Part shown: positions 1-7,693 of the stretch, one piece after another
How positions within the stretch are numbered: the first letter of the stretch is position 1
Layout: every line of letters starts with the position of its first letter
Assembly (NCBI GenBank): GCA_045576675.1
Contig: JAZNGX010000064.1
Location: 1-22,102, forward strand
DNA: 22,102 nt
Direction: 5' to 3'
Source of the DNA: JAZNGX01 sp045576675
GTDB taxonomy: Bacteria > Bacillota > Clostridia > Monoglobales > Firm-18
Notes under the pieces: generated by a model
Told to the model about the DNA's origin: nothing
What the model saw: the letters and a program-made list of their open reading frames with translations, nothing else
Database searches by the model: none
Position numbers and translations under genes: made by a program

Positions 1-139
1 ATGTGTTTCAGCGGGTTTATGCTTGCTTTTGCTGAACACAAGCTCTACCGTATACTCATACGCCTACGACCTTGTGTTGAACAAATTCACCTTCCTTTTT
101 CAACGTCTGCCAGCGTGTCGATAGGTTTACCGACACGCT
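1..139. other. Structured non-coding left edge
   Basis: No convincing gene is visible here. The stretch has several inverted repeats: AACACAAG at 35-42 pairs with CTTGTGTT at 71-78, and CAGCGTGTCG at 111-120 pairs perfectly with CGACACGCTG at 131-140 around a 10-nt loop. Short open frames exist on the plus strand but have no ribosome binding site and no recognisable product. It could be the 3' end of an RNA gene or repeat lying outside the window; I cannot decide. Confidence 0.35.
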
Positions 140-170
140 GAGGCTGTGTCAAATGACACAGCCTCTTTTA
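140..170 (+). terminator. Intrinsic terminator-like hairpin
   Basis: AGGCTGTGTC at 141-150 pairs with GACACAGCCT at 155-164 around an AAAT loop, followed by CTTTTA. The U-run is on the plus strand, so it best terminates a transcript entering from the left. It lies 4 bases beyond the stop of the minus-strand HAD gene, so it may also protect or end that transcript. Confidence 0.6.
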
Positions 171-173
171 ACG

Positions 174-851
174 TTACAATATTTTCTTTATTTCACATAA
201 CTTATCTACAGTAAAATCAGGTACAATTGTTTTCGACGGCTGTTCACCGCAATGATTATACCACAGTGTTTTTATCCCATAGCATATTCCACCTGAGATA
301 TCTGCTGAAAGGGAGTCACCGATTATTATAACCTCATCCTTTTTCACATCAGGCAGATTTTTAAATAATTCAGCAAAAAATTCAACACTTGGTTTTTGAT
401 GCCCAAGGGTTTCAGAAACAAATATACCTTTAAAGCAGTCTATCATTCCTGCCTTTGTAAGCCTGTTAATCTGCTGCTTATGAAGCCCATTGCTTGCCGC
501 ATATAAATCATACTTACCCGCAAGATATTTAACGATATCTGACGCACCCTCAACCTGCTCGTGACTGTCAAAGATGTATCTTAAAAACATCTGTTCAAAG
601 GCTTCACCGTCTGTTTCAATGCCAAGCTCAGCAAAAATCAGGTTAAATCGGTCACGGTGCAATTCTTTTCTTGTAATTGTACCCTTTTCAATTTCAATCC
701 ACAGCTTATCATTGATAGACCTGAAGGTGTCAAACATTTCATCTTTAAATTTAATGCCAATTTCTTCCATACCATCGCGCATTGCATTTTTGGCACAGGC
801 ATTAAAATCAAGCAGAGTATTATCAACATCAATCAAAACAGTAGTAATCAT
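174..851 (-). CDS. YjjG-like HAD phosphatase / pyrimidine nucleotidase
   Basis: A 225-aa cytosolic hydrolase of the haloacid dehalogenase superfamily, subfamily IA. All four catalytic motifs are visible: DVDNT with Asp8 and Asp10, Ser120 in AASNG, Lys153 in HQKP, and GDS with Asp179 and Asp184. The alpha-helical cap lies between motifs I and II, about residues 15-100. Overall shape and length fit the YjjG/YfnB group, which removes phosphate from non-canonical pyrimidine nucleotides, but substrate cannot be read from sequence and another phosphomonoester is possible. The ATG at 851 is preceded by AGGTGA at suitable spacing. A terminator lies between this gene and the upstream korC-like gene, so it is probably expressed separately or by read-through. 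Confidence 0.8.
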   Translation of the reverse strand: MITTVLIDVDNTLLDFNACAKNAMRDGMEEIGIKFKDEMFDTFRSINDKLWIEIEKGTITRKELHRDRFNLIFAELGIETDGEAFEQMFLRYIFDSHEQVEGASDIVKYLAGKYDLYAASNGLHKQQINRLTKAGMIDCFKGIFVSETLGHQKPSVEFFAELFKNLPDVKKDEVIIIGDSLSADISGGICYGIKTLWYNHCGEQPSKTIVPDFTVDKLCEIKKIL

Positions 852-864
852 AAAATCACCTATA

Positions 865-892
865 CAAAAAGCGGAGATAAACTCCGCCTTTT
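865..892 (-). terminator. Intrinsic terminator after the oxidoreductase operon
   Basis: GCGGAG at 871-876 pairs with CTCCGC at 882-887 around a 5-nt loop. On the minus strand the stem is followed by TTTTTG; on the plus strand it is followed by CTTTT, so it could act in both directions. It lies just downstream of the gamma subunit stop codon. Confidence 0.7.
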
Positions 893-897
893 AAATA

Positions 898-1434
898 TTA
901 TCCTTCGTAATTATAGCCTACTTCAATTGCCTTTAAGTTGGTATCATACAGTGCCTGCTTTGATGCAGGAACGCTCTTCGCAAGACCTTTTTTTACGCCT
1001 TCCAAGTCCACAAAGCCTGTTACCTTTAAAAGCTTACCAAAAACTATCATATTAGCAAGCTTAGGCATACCCATATCATTTGCCAGCTTAGTTGCAGGAA
1101 TTTTATAAACATTTACGTCTGTTCTTGTTGCATCCCTATCGATAAGTGCGCTGTCAATAATAATGTTTCCGCCCGGAACAACATCATTTTCAAACTTATC
1201 AAATGACGGCTTGTTCATAACAACAAGGTCAGTTGGCTTTACAATGATTGGTGAGCCAACAGGCTCGTCTGAAACGATAACATGGCAATTAGCTGTACCG
1301 CCACGCATTTCAGGACCATAAGACGGAAGCCATGAAACCTGCTTGCCTGAAACCAGGCCTGAATATGCGGCAACCTTACCTGAGAACAATATTCCCTGAC
1401 CGCCAAAGCCTGCGAATAAAATTTCATTAGTCAT
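898..1434 (-). CDS. 2-oxoacid:ferredoxin oxidoreductase, gamma subunit
   Basis: A 178-aa protein matching the gamma (KorC/VorC-type) subunit that helps bind CoA and completes the 2-oxoacid:ferredoxin oxidoreductase. The N-terminal GFGGQGI motif at residues 9-15 and the PSYGPEMRGG segment near residue 38 are family hallmarks. The length is normal for a separate gamma subunit. The start at 1434 overlaps the end of the beta-subunit gene by 8 bases and has a clear GGAGG-type ribosome binding site inside that gene, so the two are translationally coupled. It is the last gene of the operon before a hairpin terminator. The subunit class is secure; which 2-oxoacid is used is not. Confidence 0.9.
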   Translation of the reverse strand: MTNEILFAGFGGQGILFSGKVAAYSGLVSGKQVSWLPSYGPEMRGGTANCHVIVSDEPVGSPIIVKPTDLVVMNKPSFDKFENDVVPGGNIIIDSALIDRDATRTDVNVYKIPATKLANDMGMPKLANMIVFGKLLKVTGFVDLEGVKKGLAKSVPASKQALYDTNLKAIEVGYNYEG

Positions 1435-2185
1435 TTTTTTCAGCCTCCTTGTCTATATCCTTATAAACTCCTAAAGGATAGTGAGGAATCATATTGTCTC
1501 TCAACCAGTCAAGAGCCTCAACAGGGCTTAAACCCCAGTTTGTAGGACAAGTTGACAACACTTCAACTAATGAGAAGCCTTTTTTGTCAATCTGATTCTG
1601 GAACGCTTTTTTGATTGCAGCCTTTGTTTCGTTGATATGCTTAACGTTATCAACTGCACAACGCTGAATAAATGACGGACCTTCTAAGGTTGAAAGCATT
1701 TCGCTTACTCTTATCGGGTAACCCTGAGCCTCAATTTTTCTGCCGTAAGGCGAGGTCTGAGTAACCTGACCAACCAATGATGTAGGCGCCATCTGACCGC
1801 CTGTCATACCATAAATTGCATTATTTACGAATATAATTGTAATATTTTCACCTCTTGCAGCTGAGTGTACAGTTTCAGCAGTACCAATAGCAGCAAGGTC
1901 GCCATCACCCTGATAAGTGAACACAATGTTTTCAGGGTTAGCTCTTTTTATACCTGTTGCAACAGCGGGAGCTCTGCCGTGAGCAGCCTCCTGCATATCA
2001 CATTCAAAATAATTGTAAGCAAAAACTGAGCATCCAACGGGAGCAACACCAACTGTTTTACCCTCGATACCAAGCTCGTCTATAACCTCTGCAACAAGAC
2101 GGTGTATAATTCCGTGTGTGCAGCCGGGGCAGTAATGTAACGGTACATCACTTAATGCGTGAGGTCTTTTAAATACTGTTTCCAT
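1427..2185 (-). CDS. 2-oxoacid:ferredoxin oxidoreductase, beta (TPP-binding) subunit
   Basis: A 252-aa subunit that carries the thiamine pyrophosphate site. Visible features are CPGCTHG near residue 19, the TPP/Mg motif beginning GDGDLAAIG near residue 113 and closing with the NNAIYGMTGGQ segment about residue 141, as expected for KorB/VorA-type beta subunits. The enzyme oxidatively decarboxylates a 2-oxoacid to acyl-CoA and CO2 and reduces ferredoxin, or runs in reverse. The start at 2185 is 2 bases beyond the alpha-subunit stop and has an AAGGAGG site, showing tight coupling. There are no signs of decay. Confidence 0.92.
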   Translation of the reverse strand: METVFKRPHALSDVPLHYCPGCTHGIIHRLVAEVIDELGIEGKTVGVAPVGCSVFAYNYFECDMQEAAHGRAPAVATGIKRANPENIVFTYQGDGDLAAIGTAETVHSAARGENITIIFVNNAIYGMTGGQMAPTSLVGQVTQTSPYGRKIEAQGYPIRVSEMLSTLEGPSFIQRCAVDNVKHINETKAAIKKAFQNQIDKKGFSLVEVLSTCPTNWGLSPVEALDWLRDNMIPHYPLGVYKDIDKEAEKND

Positions 2186-2187
2186 AA

Positions 2188-3237
2188 TTACATAACCTCC
2201 TTAATCTTGTTAAGTATTGATTCAGGGTCAGGTACCATACCGCCTGTTCTTCCATAGAATTCTACAGGGCAGGCACCGTTTGCAGCAAGCTTAATATCCT
2301 CAATCATCTGACCCATACTCATTTCAACAGAAATCATTGCCTTGCACTTTTTAGCAGTTTCTGCAATGATATCCTTGGGGAACGGCCACAAGGTAATAGG
2401 TCTTATCAAACCAACCTTAATGCCCTCTGCTCTTGCCATTCTCATAGCAGCAGTTGCAATTCTTGCAGTTGTGCCATAGGCAACAAGAACAATATCAGCG
2501 TCCTCAATGTTTGAAGTTTCAAATTTAACCTCGTTCTTTTCAATCTCGTCATATTTCTTATAACGCTCGATAACAAGGTCCTCAAGCTCTTTCGGGTCTA
2601 TGTAAAGAGAATTTACAACGTTTCTCTTTCTCTTCATTTGTGTTCCTGTTGTAGCCCATTCTTTAACACATTCCTTTGTTTCAACGGTTTCAGGGAATGA
2701 AATAGGCTCCATCATCTGACCAATCATACCGTCGCCCAAAATCATAACAGGCATACGATATTTGTCTGCCAAATCAAAAGCTTCGGTTGTGCAATCAACA
2801 ATTTCCTGAATTGATGACGGTGCTAAAACGATTAATCTGTAGTCACCGTGACCGCCGCCCTTTGTAGCCTGAAAATAGTCTGACTGAGCAGGCTGAATTC
2901 CGCCAAGACCCGGACCGCCACGAACAATGTTAATAATTACGCACGGAAGGTCTGCACCTGCTATGTATGAAATACCCTCCTGCTTCAGTGAAATACCGGG
3001 GCTTGATGATGATGTCATAACCCTTACGCCTGCACCTGCAGCACCGTAAACCATATTGATTGCGGCAACTTCACTTTCTGCCTGCATAAATGTACCGCCG
3101 ATTTTAGGCATTTTCTTTGCCATATATGCTGAAATCTCCGTCTGCGGAGTAATAGGGTAACCGAAGAAATGCTTACAGTTAGCACGGATAGCAGCTTCAG
3201 CGATAGCTTCGTTACCTTTCATTAAAACCTTATCCAT
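2188..3237 (-). CDS. vorB: 2-oxoacid:ferredoxin oxidoreductase, alpha subunit (VorB/KorA-like)
   Basis: A 349-aa alpha subunit. The N-terminus MDKVLMKGNEAIAEAAIRAN followed by FGYPITPQTE is the signature of the group usually annotated as VorB (3-methyl-2-oxobutanoate dehydrogenase subunit), close to KorA. The N-terminal pyrimidine-binding domain covers about residues 1-230 and the C-terminal domain II about 240-349. The start has an AAAGGAG site. It is preceded by the ferredoxin subunit gene with a 15-base gap and followed by the beta subunit. The VorB name is by resemblance from memory; branched-chain 2-oxoacids are a plausible substrate, but 2-oxoglutarate is not excluded. Confidence 0.88.
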   Translation of the reverse strand: MDKVLMKGNEAIAEAAIRANCKHFFGYPITPQTEISAYMAKKMPKIGGTFMQAESEVAAINMVYGAAGAGVRVMTSSSSPGISLKQEGISYIAGADLPCVIINIVRGGPGLGGIQPAQSDYFQATKGGGHGDYRLIVLAPSSIQEIVDCTTEAFDLADKYRMPVMILGDGMIGQMMEPISFPETVETKECVKEWATTGTQMKRKRNVVNSLYIDPKELEDLVIERYKKYDEIEKNEVKFETSNIEDADIVLVAYGTTARIATAAMRMARAEGIKVGLIRPITLWPFPKDIIAETAKKCKAMISVEMSMGQMIEDIKLAANGACPVEFYGRTGGMVPDPESILNKIKEVM

Positions 3238-3252
3238 TTTTCCCGCTCCTTT

Positions 3253-3459
3253 CTATTTTTCAACTGTTATTACAACGTCAGGACACATAGTTGCACAGAA
3301 TTTGCATCCAATGCATTTGTCCTGTTCAATTACCTGTGCCGGATGAAAGCCTTTTGCATTAAGTCTGTCCTTTGCCATTACAACAATTTTCTTAGGACAC
3401 ACTGTTGTACAAAGCTCACAGCCTTTACATCTGTCTTCGTTAAATGTAACTCTTGCCAT
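3253..3459 (-). CDS. 2x[4Fe-4S] ferredoxin, delta subunit of the oxidoreductase
   Basis: A 68-aa bacterial-type ferredoxin. Two cluster motifs are visible: Cys11, 14, 17 and 21 followed by Pro, and Cys49, 52, 55 and 59 followed by Pro. It is the electron-transfer (KorD/VorD-type) subunit taking electrons from the TPP site through the alpha/beta/gamma complex. An upstream in-frame ATG at 3492 would add 11 residues, but ATG 3459 (MARVTF) is chosen because a GAAAGGAAG site lies 6-8 bases before it and the longer form would overlap the upstream gene. It sits directly before the alpha-subunit gene. Confidence 0.92.
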   Translation of the reverse strand: MARVTFNEDRCKGCELCTTVCPKKIVVMAKDRLNAKGFHPAQVIEQDKCIGCKFCATMCPDVVITVEK

Positions 3460-3476
3460 ATTTATACTTCCTTTCA

Positions 3477-4115
3477 TCAATACTTTTCCCACGGCAAAGC
3501 CAGGTTTAACTCAAGCTCTGTTTTGGGATATTGTGTTTCTACTTTATCTAATATATCCTTTGTTCCCGACACTGCTATAATGGGAACATTAACCGCTTTA
3601 GATACTTCCTCCGCCTTTGCAATGCTGTCCTGCAAAAGCTGTGGTGTTGTATCGCCACGGACGTTGGTGTTATTAACAAGCCCCGTCACTTTAATTCTTG
3701 ATGCGTATTCAATGTCTCTTAGTATTTCGCATACACCCTCGGCATCAGATGTCATAGGACGACAGAAATTCATTACAAAATACATTTCGTATCCGTTTTG
3801 AAAATACTTGTTGTACTGCCCTAAAACTATTGCACCGTCGTCGTCGCCGCCAACATCAAGGATAACATCGTTATCCCCCTGCAGTGCACCGAAAATATCG
3901 GGCGGTAATGACGGAACATCAACATTTGTGTTTGCAAACTCAGGGGCAATCACCTTAACGCCCTGTGCCTCAAGCATTGCCTTTGCATCAACTGTTCTGA
4001 AATAGGGATTTACTATATCCATATCTACTATAACGGGATTTTTAAGCTTTTTTGCAAGGTTTACGGCGAACTCGGTTTTGCCGCTGCCGTAATGACCTGT
4101 AATTACATATATCAT
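3477..4115 (-). CDS. P-loop ATPase of the CobQ/MinD/ParA-like class
   Basis: A 212-aa soluble nucleotide-binding protein. The Walker A motif GHYGSGKTE occupies residues 7-15, followed by VDMDIVNPYF around residues 30-39, which fits the deviant-Walker SIMIBI-type fold. Its exact job is unknown. It lies between the fusion protein gene (TAA then 3 bases then ATG, so coupled) and the ferredoxin gene, which suggests a role in maturing or regulating the oxidoreductase complex, for example Fe-S or cofactor handling; this is inference from position. No strong ribosome binding site precedes the ATG, again supporting coupling to the upstream gene. Confidence 0.75.
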   Translation of the reverse strand: MIYVITGHYGSGKTEFAVNLAKKLKNPVIVDMDIVNPYFRTVDAKAMLEAQGVKVIAPEFANTNVDVPSLPPDIFGALQGDNDVILDVGGDDDGAIVLGQYNKYFQNGYEMYFVMNFCRPMTSDAEGVCEILRDIEYASRIKVTGLVNNTNVRGDTTPQLLQDSIAKAEEVSKAVNVPIIAVSGTKDILDKVETQYPKTELELNLALPWEKY

Positions 4116-4118
4116 AAA

Positions 4119-6629
4119 TTACGCTGTAACAATTTTGCTGGCGTCCTGCAGACCAAGCATCTGAACTGACTGTTCACGCATTTTGTATTTTAAAATCTTA
4201 CCTGCAGCATTCATTGGGAAATCATCAACAAATGCAACATAACGCGGAACCTTGTGCTTTGCCATATTAGCCATAACAAACTGCTTTAGCTCCTCCTCTG
4301 TCATACTTTCGCCTTCTTTAAGAACAATCCACGCCATAATTTCTTCACCGTAATCCTTATCGGGAACGCCTATAACCTGAACGTCCTTAACCTTATCGTG
4401 AGTATAAATAAACTCTTCAATTTCCTTCGGATAAATGTTTTCGCCGCCACGGATAATCATATCCTTGATTCGGCCTGTAATTTTGTAGTTACCGTCCTTT
4501 GTTCTGCGTGCAAGGTCACCTGTGTGCAGCCAGCCGTCCTCATCAATAGCTGCTGCAGTAGCCTCGGGCATTTTGTAGTAACCCTTCATTATATTATATC
4601 CTCTTGCAACAAACTCGCCGTCAACCTCGTCCGGTAAATCCTCGTTTGTTTCGGGGTCTACAATCTTGCACTCAACGCCGAATATCGGACCGCCAACAGT
4701 GTTAACGCGTGTTTCAATCGTGTCTGTTGTTTTGCTCATTGTGCAGGCAGGTGAGGCTTCAGTCTGACCATAGGTTATACAGATTTCAGGCATATGCATC
4801 TTGTCAATAACCTCCTGCATTACCTTTACGGGGCAAGGGCTTCCTGCCATAATACCTGTTCTCATATATGAAAAATCTGTTTTATCAAAATTTTCATTTT
4901 CAAGCATTGCTATAAACATTGTGGGAACACCGTGGAAGCAGGTGATTTTTTCTTTGTTTATGCAAGCAAGCGACTTTCTTGGTGAAAATGCCGGCATAGG
5001 TGACATTGTTGTTCCGTGAGTCATTGATGCAGTCATCGCAAGCACCATACCAAAGCAATGGAACATCGGCACCTGAATCATCATTCTGTCTGCTGTGGAT
5101 AAATCCATACAGTCACCAATTGCCTTACCGTTATTTACAACATTGTAGTGTGTAAGCATTACGCCCTTCGGGAAGCCTGTTGTGCCTGATGTGTACTGCA
5201 TATTGCACACATCGTCCACCTTTATTTGCTTTCTGCGTTTTTCAAGCTCTTCTTCAGGTGTATTTTCATAAAGTGCAACAGCCTCGTCCCAGGTATAGCA
5301 TCCCGGTTGCTTGCTGTCAACTGTAATAATATTTTTAAGCACAGGCAGCTTTTCTGATTTAAGCTCACCGGGCTTTGAAGTCTTAAGCTCAGGGCAAAGT
5401 GTGTTTATAATTTCAATATAGTCTGAATCCTTGTAGCCGTCAATCATAACAAGAGTATGAGTGTCAGACTGTCTTAAAAGATACTCCGCCTCGTGCACCT
5501 TGTACGCTGTGTTTACAGTAACAAGAACTGCACCGATTTTTGTTGTTGCCCAGAAGGTTATATACCACGCAGGAACATTTGTTGCCCAGATAGCAACGTT
5601 GTCACCACGTTTTACACCCATCGCAATAAGTGCACGGGCAAATTTATCAACATCATCACGGAATTCCTTGTATGTTCTTGTATAGTCAAGCTCTGTATAT
5701 CTGAATGCATATTGGTCGGGGAATTCTTCAACCATTTTATCAAGCACGTCGGGAAATGTAAGGTTAACAATTGTTTCCTTCGGCCAAACATATTTTCCGT
5801 CACCACGGTTGTTTGTCTGCAATCTGCTGCGATACTTTTCCATATAATGAACAAAGTGCGGGAACACAATTGCCGCATCAGAAAGTCCTGTAGCCCAACG
5901 CTTAACCCACTCAAGTGAAACATAACCGTTGTAGCCCGATGCTTTAAGCTGTGCCATCATATCGGGGATTGGCAAATCACCCTGCCCCATCATACGATAT
6001 GCAACATTGCCATTTTCCATAACGCTGTCTTTTACGTGTACATACTTGATATAAGAACCAAGATTTGCAACTGTATCAGCAGGCTGCTCATTTTTGTATC
6101 TGTAAGGATGGTGAACATCCCAAAGTGCCGCAACGTTTGCACTGCCGACGCTGTCCAAAAGCTTTTTAAGACGAAGAGTATCGGCATAAACGCCATTGGT
6201 TTCAACAAGCAGTGATACGCCTGCCTCTTTTGCGTAAGGCTCTAATTCCTTTAACACCTCTGCAACGTATGCATCGTCAACCTCACCCTCTTCAGTTGCG
6301 TGAAGGTCGCCCAAAATTCTTAAATAAGGTGTGCCAAGGCTTTTTGCAAGATTAATGTATTTTTTTATGTATTCCACTGTTTCAACACGGTTGGTTTTAT
6401 CTTTAAGTGCCATTCCTGTTGAAAGGCAGGGGATTTCAAGCTTTAAGTCATTGAGTTTTTTAATGGTAGATTGGAGTCGGAGTTCAGTAAACGGACGTGC
6501 AAAAATAGCATCAATATGATTGCCTACACCACGTACCTCGATACCATCGAACCCTAAATCTTTTGCCATTGAATAAATGTCTGTCCAGTCAAAATCAGGA
6601 CATCCCAAAGTTGAAAAACTGATTTTCAT
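4119..6629 (-). CDS. Fusion: xylose-isomerase-like TIM barrel + AMP-forming acyl-CoA ligase
   Basis: An 836-aa two-domain protein. Residues 1-270 resemble sugar phosphate isomerase/epimerases (AP-endonuclease 2 fold): candidate metal ligands are Glu143 (LVETNG), Asp171 and His174 (WDVHHP), His198 (VHVKD) and Glu240 (SLEW). Residues about 285-830 form a complete adenylate-forming ligase with YTSGTTGFPKGV at 479-490, YGQTEASP, DGWLHTGD, the GRIKDMIIRGGENIYP hinge and the catalytic-lysine segment AAGKILKYK. The ligase class makes acyl-CoA from a carboxylic acid, ATP and CoA, and resembles medium-chain/FadD-like enzymes. A strong AAAGGAG site precedes the start and there is no frameshift. It is the first gene of the oxidoreductase operon. 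The isomerase substrate and the reason for the fusion are unknown. Confidence 0.85.
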   Translation of the reverse strand: MKISFSTLGCPDFDWTDIYSMAKDLGFDGIEVRGVGNHIDAIFARPFTELRLQSTIKKLNDLKLEIPCLSTGMALKDKTNRVETVEYIKKYINLAKSLGTPYLRILGDLHATEEGEVDDAYVAEVLKELEPYAKEAGVSLLVETNGVYADTLRLKKLLDSVGSANVAALWDVHHPYRYKNEQPADTVANLGSYIKYVHVKDSVMENGNVAYRMMGQGDLPIPDMMAQLKASGYNGYVSLEWVKRWATGLSDAAIVFPHFVHYMEKYRSRLQTNNRGDGKYVWPKETIVNLTFPDVLDKMVEEFPDQYAFRYTELDYTRTYKEFRDDVDKFARALIAMGVKRGDNVAIWATNVPAWYITFWATTKIGAVLVTVNTAYKVHEAEYLLRQSDTHTLVMIDGYKDSDYIEIINTLCPELKTSKPGELKSEKLPVLKNIITVDSKQPGCYTWDEAVALYENTPEEELEKRRKQIKVDDVCNMQYTSGTTGFPKGVMLTHYNVVNNGKAIGDCMDLSTADRMMIQVPMFHCFGMVLAMTASMTHGTTMSPMPAFSPRKSLACINKEKITCFHGVPTMFIAMLENENFDKTDFSYMRTGIMAGSPCPVKVMQEVIDKMHMPEICITYGQTEASPACTMSKTTDTIETRVNTVGGPIFGVECKIVDPETNEDLPDEVDGEFVARGYNIMKGYYKMPEATAAAIDEDGWLHTGDLARRTKDGNYKITGRIKDMIIRGGENIYPKEIEEFIYTHDKVKDVQVIGVPDKDYGEEIMAWIVLKEGESMTEEELKQFVMANMAKHKVPRYVAFVDDFPMNAAGKILKYKMREQSVQMLGLQDASKIVTA

Positions 6630-6691
6630 ACTCTTTTCTCCTTTACTAAAAATATTACCATTAAAAACATATACAATAAATGTATTCTATA

Positions 6692-6720
6692 ATATTATCA
6701 CAAAGCGACAAATTATTCAA
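6692..6720 (-). promoter_or_regulatory. SigmaA-type promoter of the ligase/oxidoreductase operon
   Basis: On the minus strand TTGAAT (6715-6720) is followed after 17 bases by TAATAT (6692-6697). This leaves a leader of about 55-60 bases before the ATG at 6629. Both elements are close to consensus with ideal spacing. Confidence 0.7.
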
Positions 6721-6968
6721 GGGATTTTTATTAATTTTTTAATAATTTACAATGTTAATAATTGAGAAAATAATATGAAGAAAAATTTTGGTTATTTGGA
6801 CAAAAAAAATTACCGATGGTGGGGAGCCATCGGCAGAACAAGAAGATTGGAAAACATAATACTAATTGCAGTATATAATATATAATACCATATTACTGTT
6901 AATATATTCAATACATATGCCAAATAAATGTTACTAAAAATTAGACCTATAATTGTGCAGTATTACTA
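6721..6968. other. AT-rich intergenic region
   Basis: Together with the promoter above, this makes a 339-base gap between the carD-like gene and the ligase fusion. It holds the carD terminator (6802-6835) and otherwise only AT-rich sequence. I see no gene, tRNA or recognisable RNA element in the rest. Confidence 0.5.
6802..6835 (-). terminator. Intrinsic terminator of the carD-like gene
   Basis: On the minus strand CCGATGG (6827-6833) pairs with CCATCGG (6813-6819) around a 7-nt loop, and the stem can extend by a wobble pair and an A-T pair. It is followed by AATTTTTTTTG. It lies about 135 bases past the stop of the carD-like gene. Confidence 0.8.
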
Positions 6969-7463
6969 TTATTTGTTGTACAACGCATCTATTTTCTCTT
7001 CAAGCAGCTTTTCCAACTGATTATATTCGTATTTATCACACAAAACAAGCTCGCTCAACAAAATGTGCTTTGAATTGTTAAGCATTTTTCTCTCGCCGGT
7101 TGAAAGACCTTTAACGCGGTCTCTTAGCATAAGCATTTTAACAACCTCTAAAACCTCGTAAATATCTCCCGACCTGATTTTTTGCATATTCTCACGGTAA
7201 CGCTTGTTCCAGTTTTCGTTAAACTCACCGACTTCGTCACCAAACTTTTCTATTACATCCTTTGCTGTCTTGCAGTCTACAACACTTCTTATTCCTATTT
7301 CATCGGTGTTGTTGGTTGGAATCATCAGAAGCATTCCGCCCACAGGCACTCTCATTATGTAATAGCTTTGTTTTTCTTTAAGTACTTTTTTAACCTCAAT
7401 AGCCTCGATTATTCCGGCGCCGTGAGTGGGATATACTATTTTATCTCCTACATCATACATCAT
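6969..7463 (-). CDS. CarD/CdnL-type RNA polymerase-binding regulator
   Basis: A 164-aa protein of the CarD_CdnL_TRCF family. The N-terminal half (about residues 1-65) is the polymerase-interacting Tudor-like domain, seen in DVGDKIVYPTHGAGIIEAIE and the MRVPVGGMLLMIPTNN segment. The C-terminal half is helical and ends in an acidic coiled region; it includes NWNKRYREN and LMLRDRVKGLSTGERKML, as in CdnL-type proteins that bind upstream of the -10 element and stabilise open complexes. The start could be either of two adjacent ATG codons; GGGGG lies just upstream. It has its own promoter with consensus hexamers and its own terminator, so it is monocistronic. The accessory toxin modules end just upstream of its promoter. 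Confidence 0.88.
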   Translation of the reverse strand: MMYDVGDKIVYPTHGAGIIEAIEVKKVLKEKQSYYIMRVPVGGMLLMIPTNNTDEIGIRSVVDCKTAKDVIEKFGDEVGEFNENWNKRYRENMQKIRSGDIYEVLEVVKMLMLRDRVKGLSTGERKMLNNSKHILLSELVLCDKYEYNQLEKLLEEKIDALYNK

Positions 7464-7484
7464 AATGCCCCCAATACCAATTTA

Positions 7485-7513
7485 ATTATACAACTTTTAT
7501 CGAAATTTGTCAA
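7485..7513 (-). promoter_or_regulatory. Consensus sigmaA promoter of the carD-like gene
   Basis: On the minus strand TTGACA (7508-7513), a 17-base spacer and TATAAT (7485-7490) are a perfect match to the housekeeping consensus. Transcription should begin near 7478, leaving a leader of about 15 bases before the ATG at 7463. Confidence 0.9.
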
Positions 7514-7553
7514 AGCATTTTTGGTAATTAAGGAATTTTTTTAAATATATAAA

Positions 7554-7595
7554 GTTAATCACCTGCTTTCACGACTTTGAAAGCAGGTGATTAAC
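7554..7595. repeat. Palindromic repeat, copy 1 (end of toxin module array)
   Basis: GTTAATCACCTGCTTTC at 7554-7570 pairs perfectly over 17 bases with 7579-7595 around an 8-nt loop. The central part is shared with the copies at 8538-8569 and 9528-9553. It lies about 40 bases upstream of the carD -35 element and about 100 bases downstream of the last immunity-like gene, so it could end that transcript, although the following bases are only loosely T-rich. Confidence 0.85.
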
Positions 7596-7693
7596 CACAA
7601 TATCAGGGCTGTTTTATGTGTCTTTTCTTCACTTGGTTTTAAACAGTACCATTTCGTGTTCGTCCCAGATTAGTTCAATCAGTTTTATCGGTC

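Noticed and set aside
1..141. 41-46 codon plus-strand frame from base 1
   Set aside because: It ends inside a hairpin, has no visible ribosome binding site because the window starts there, and its composition is not gene-like.
3459..3492. Longer ferredoxin start at 3492
   Set aside because: The extension overlaps the upstream gene and lacks a ribosome binding site, whereas ATG 3459 has a good one.
3343..4005. Plus-strand open frames opposite the ATPase and ferredoxin genes
   Set aside because: They are antisense to well-recognised conserved genes, have no ribosome binding sites and Cys/Ser-rich shadow composition.
4119..6629. Two separate genes wrongly joined in the isomerase/ligase ORF
   Set aside because: The frame is continuous with no stop, and no ribosome binding site with ATG is evident at the domain boundary, so a real fusion is the simpler reading.
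7182..7544. 120-aa plus-strand open frame opposite carD
   Set aside because: Antisense to a clear CarD family gene and its promoter; no ribosome binding site.
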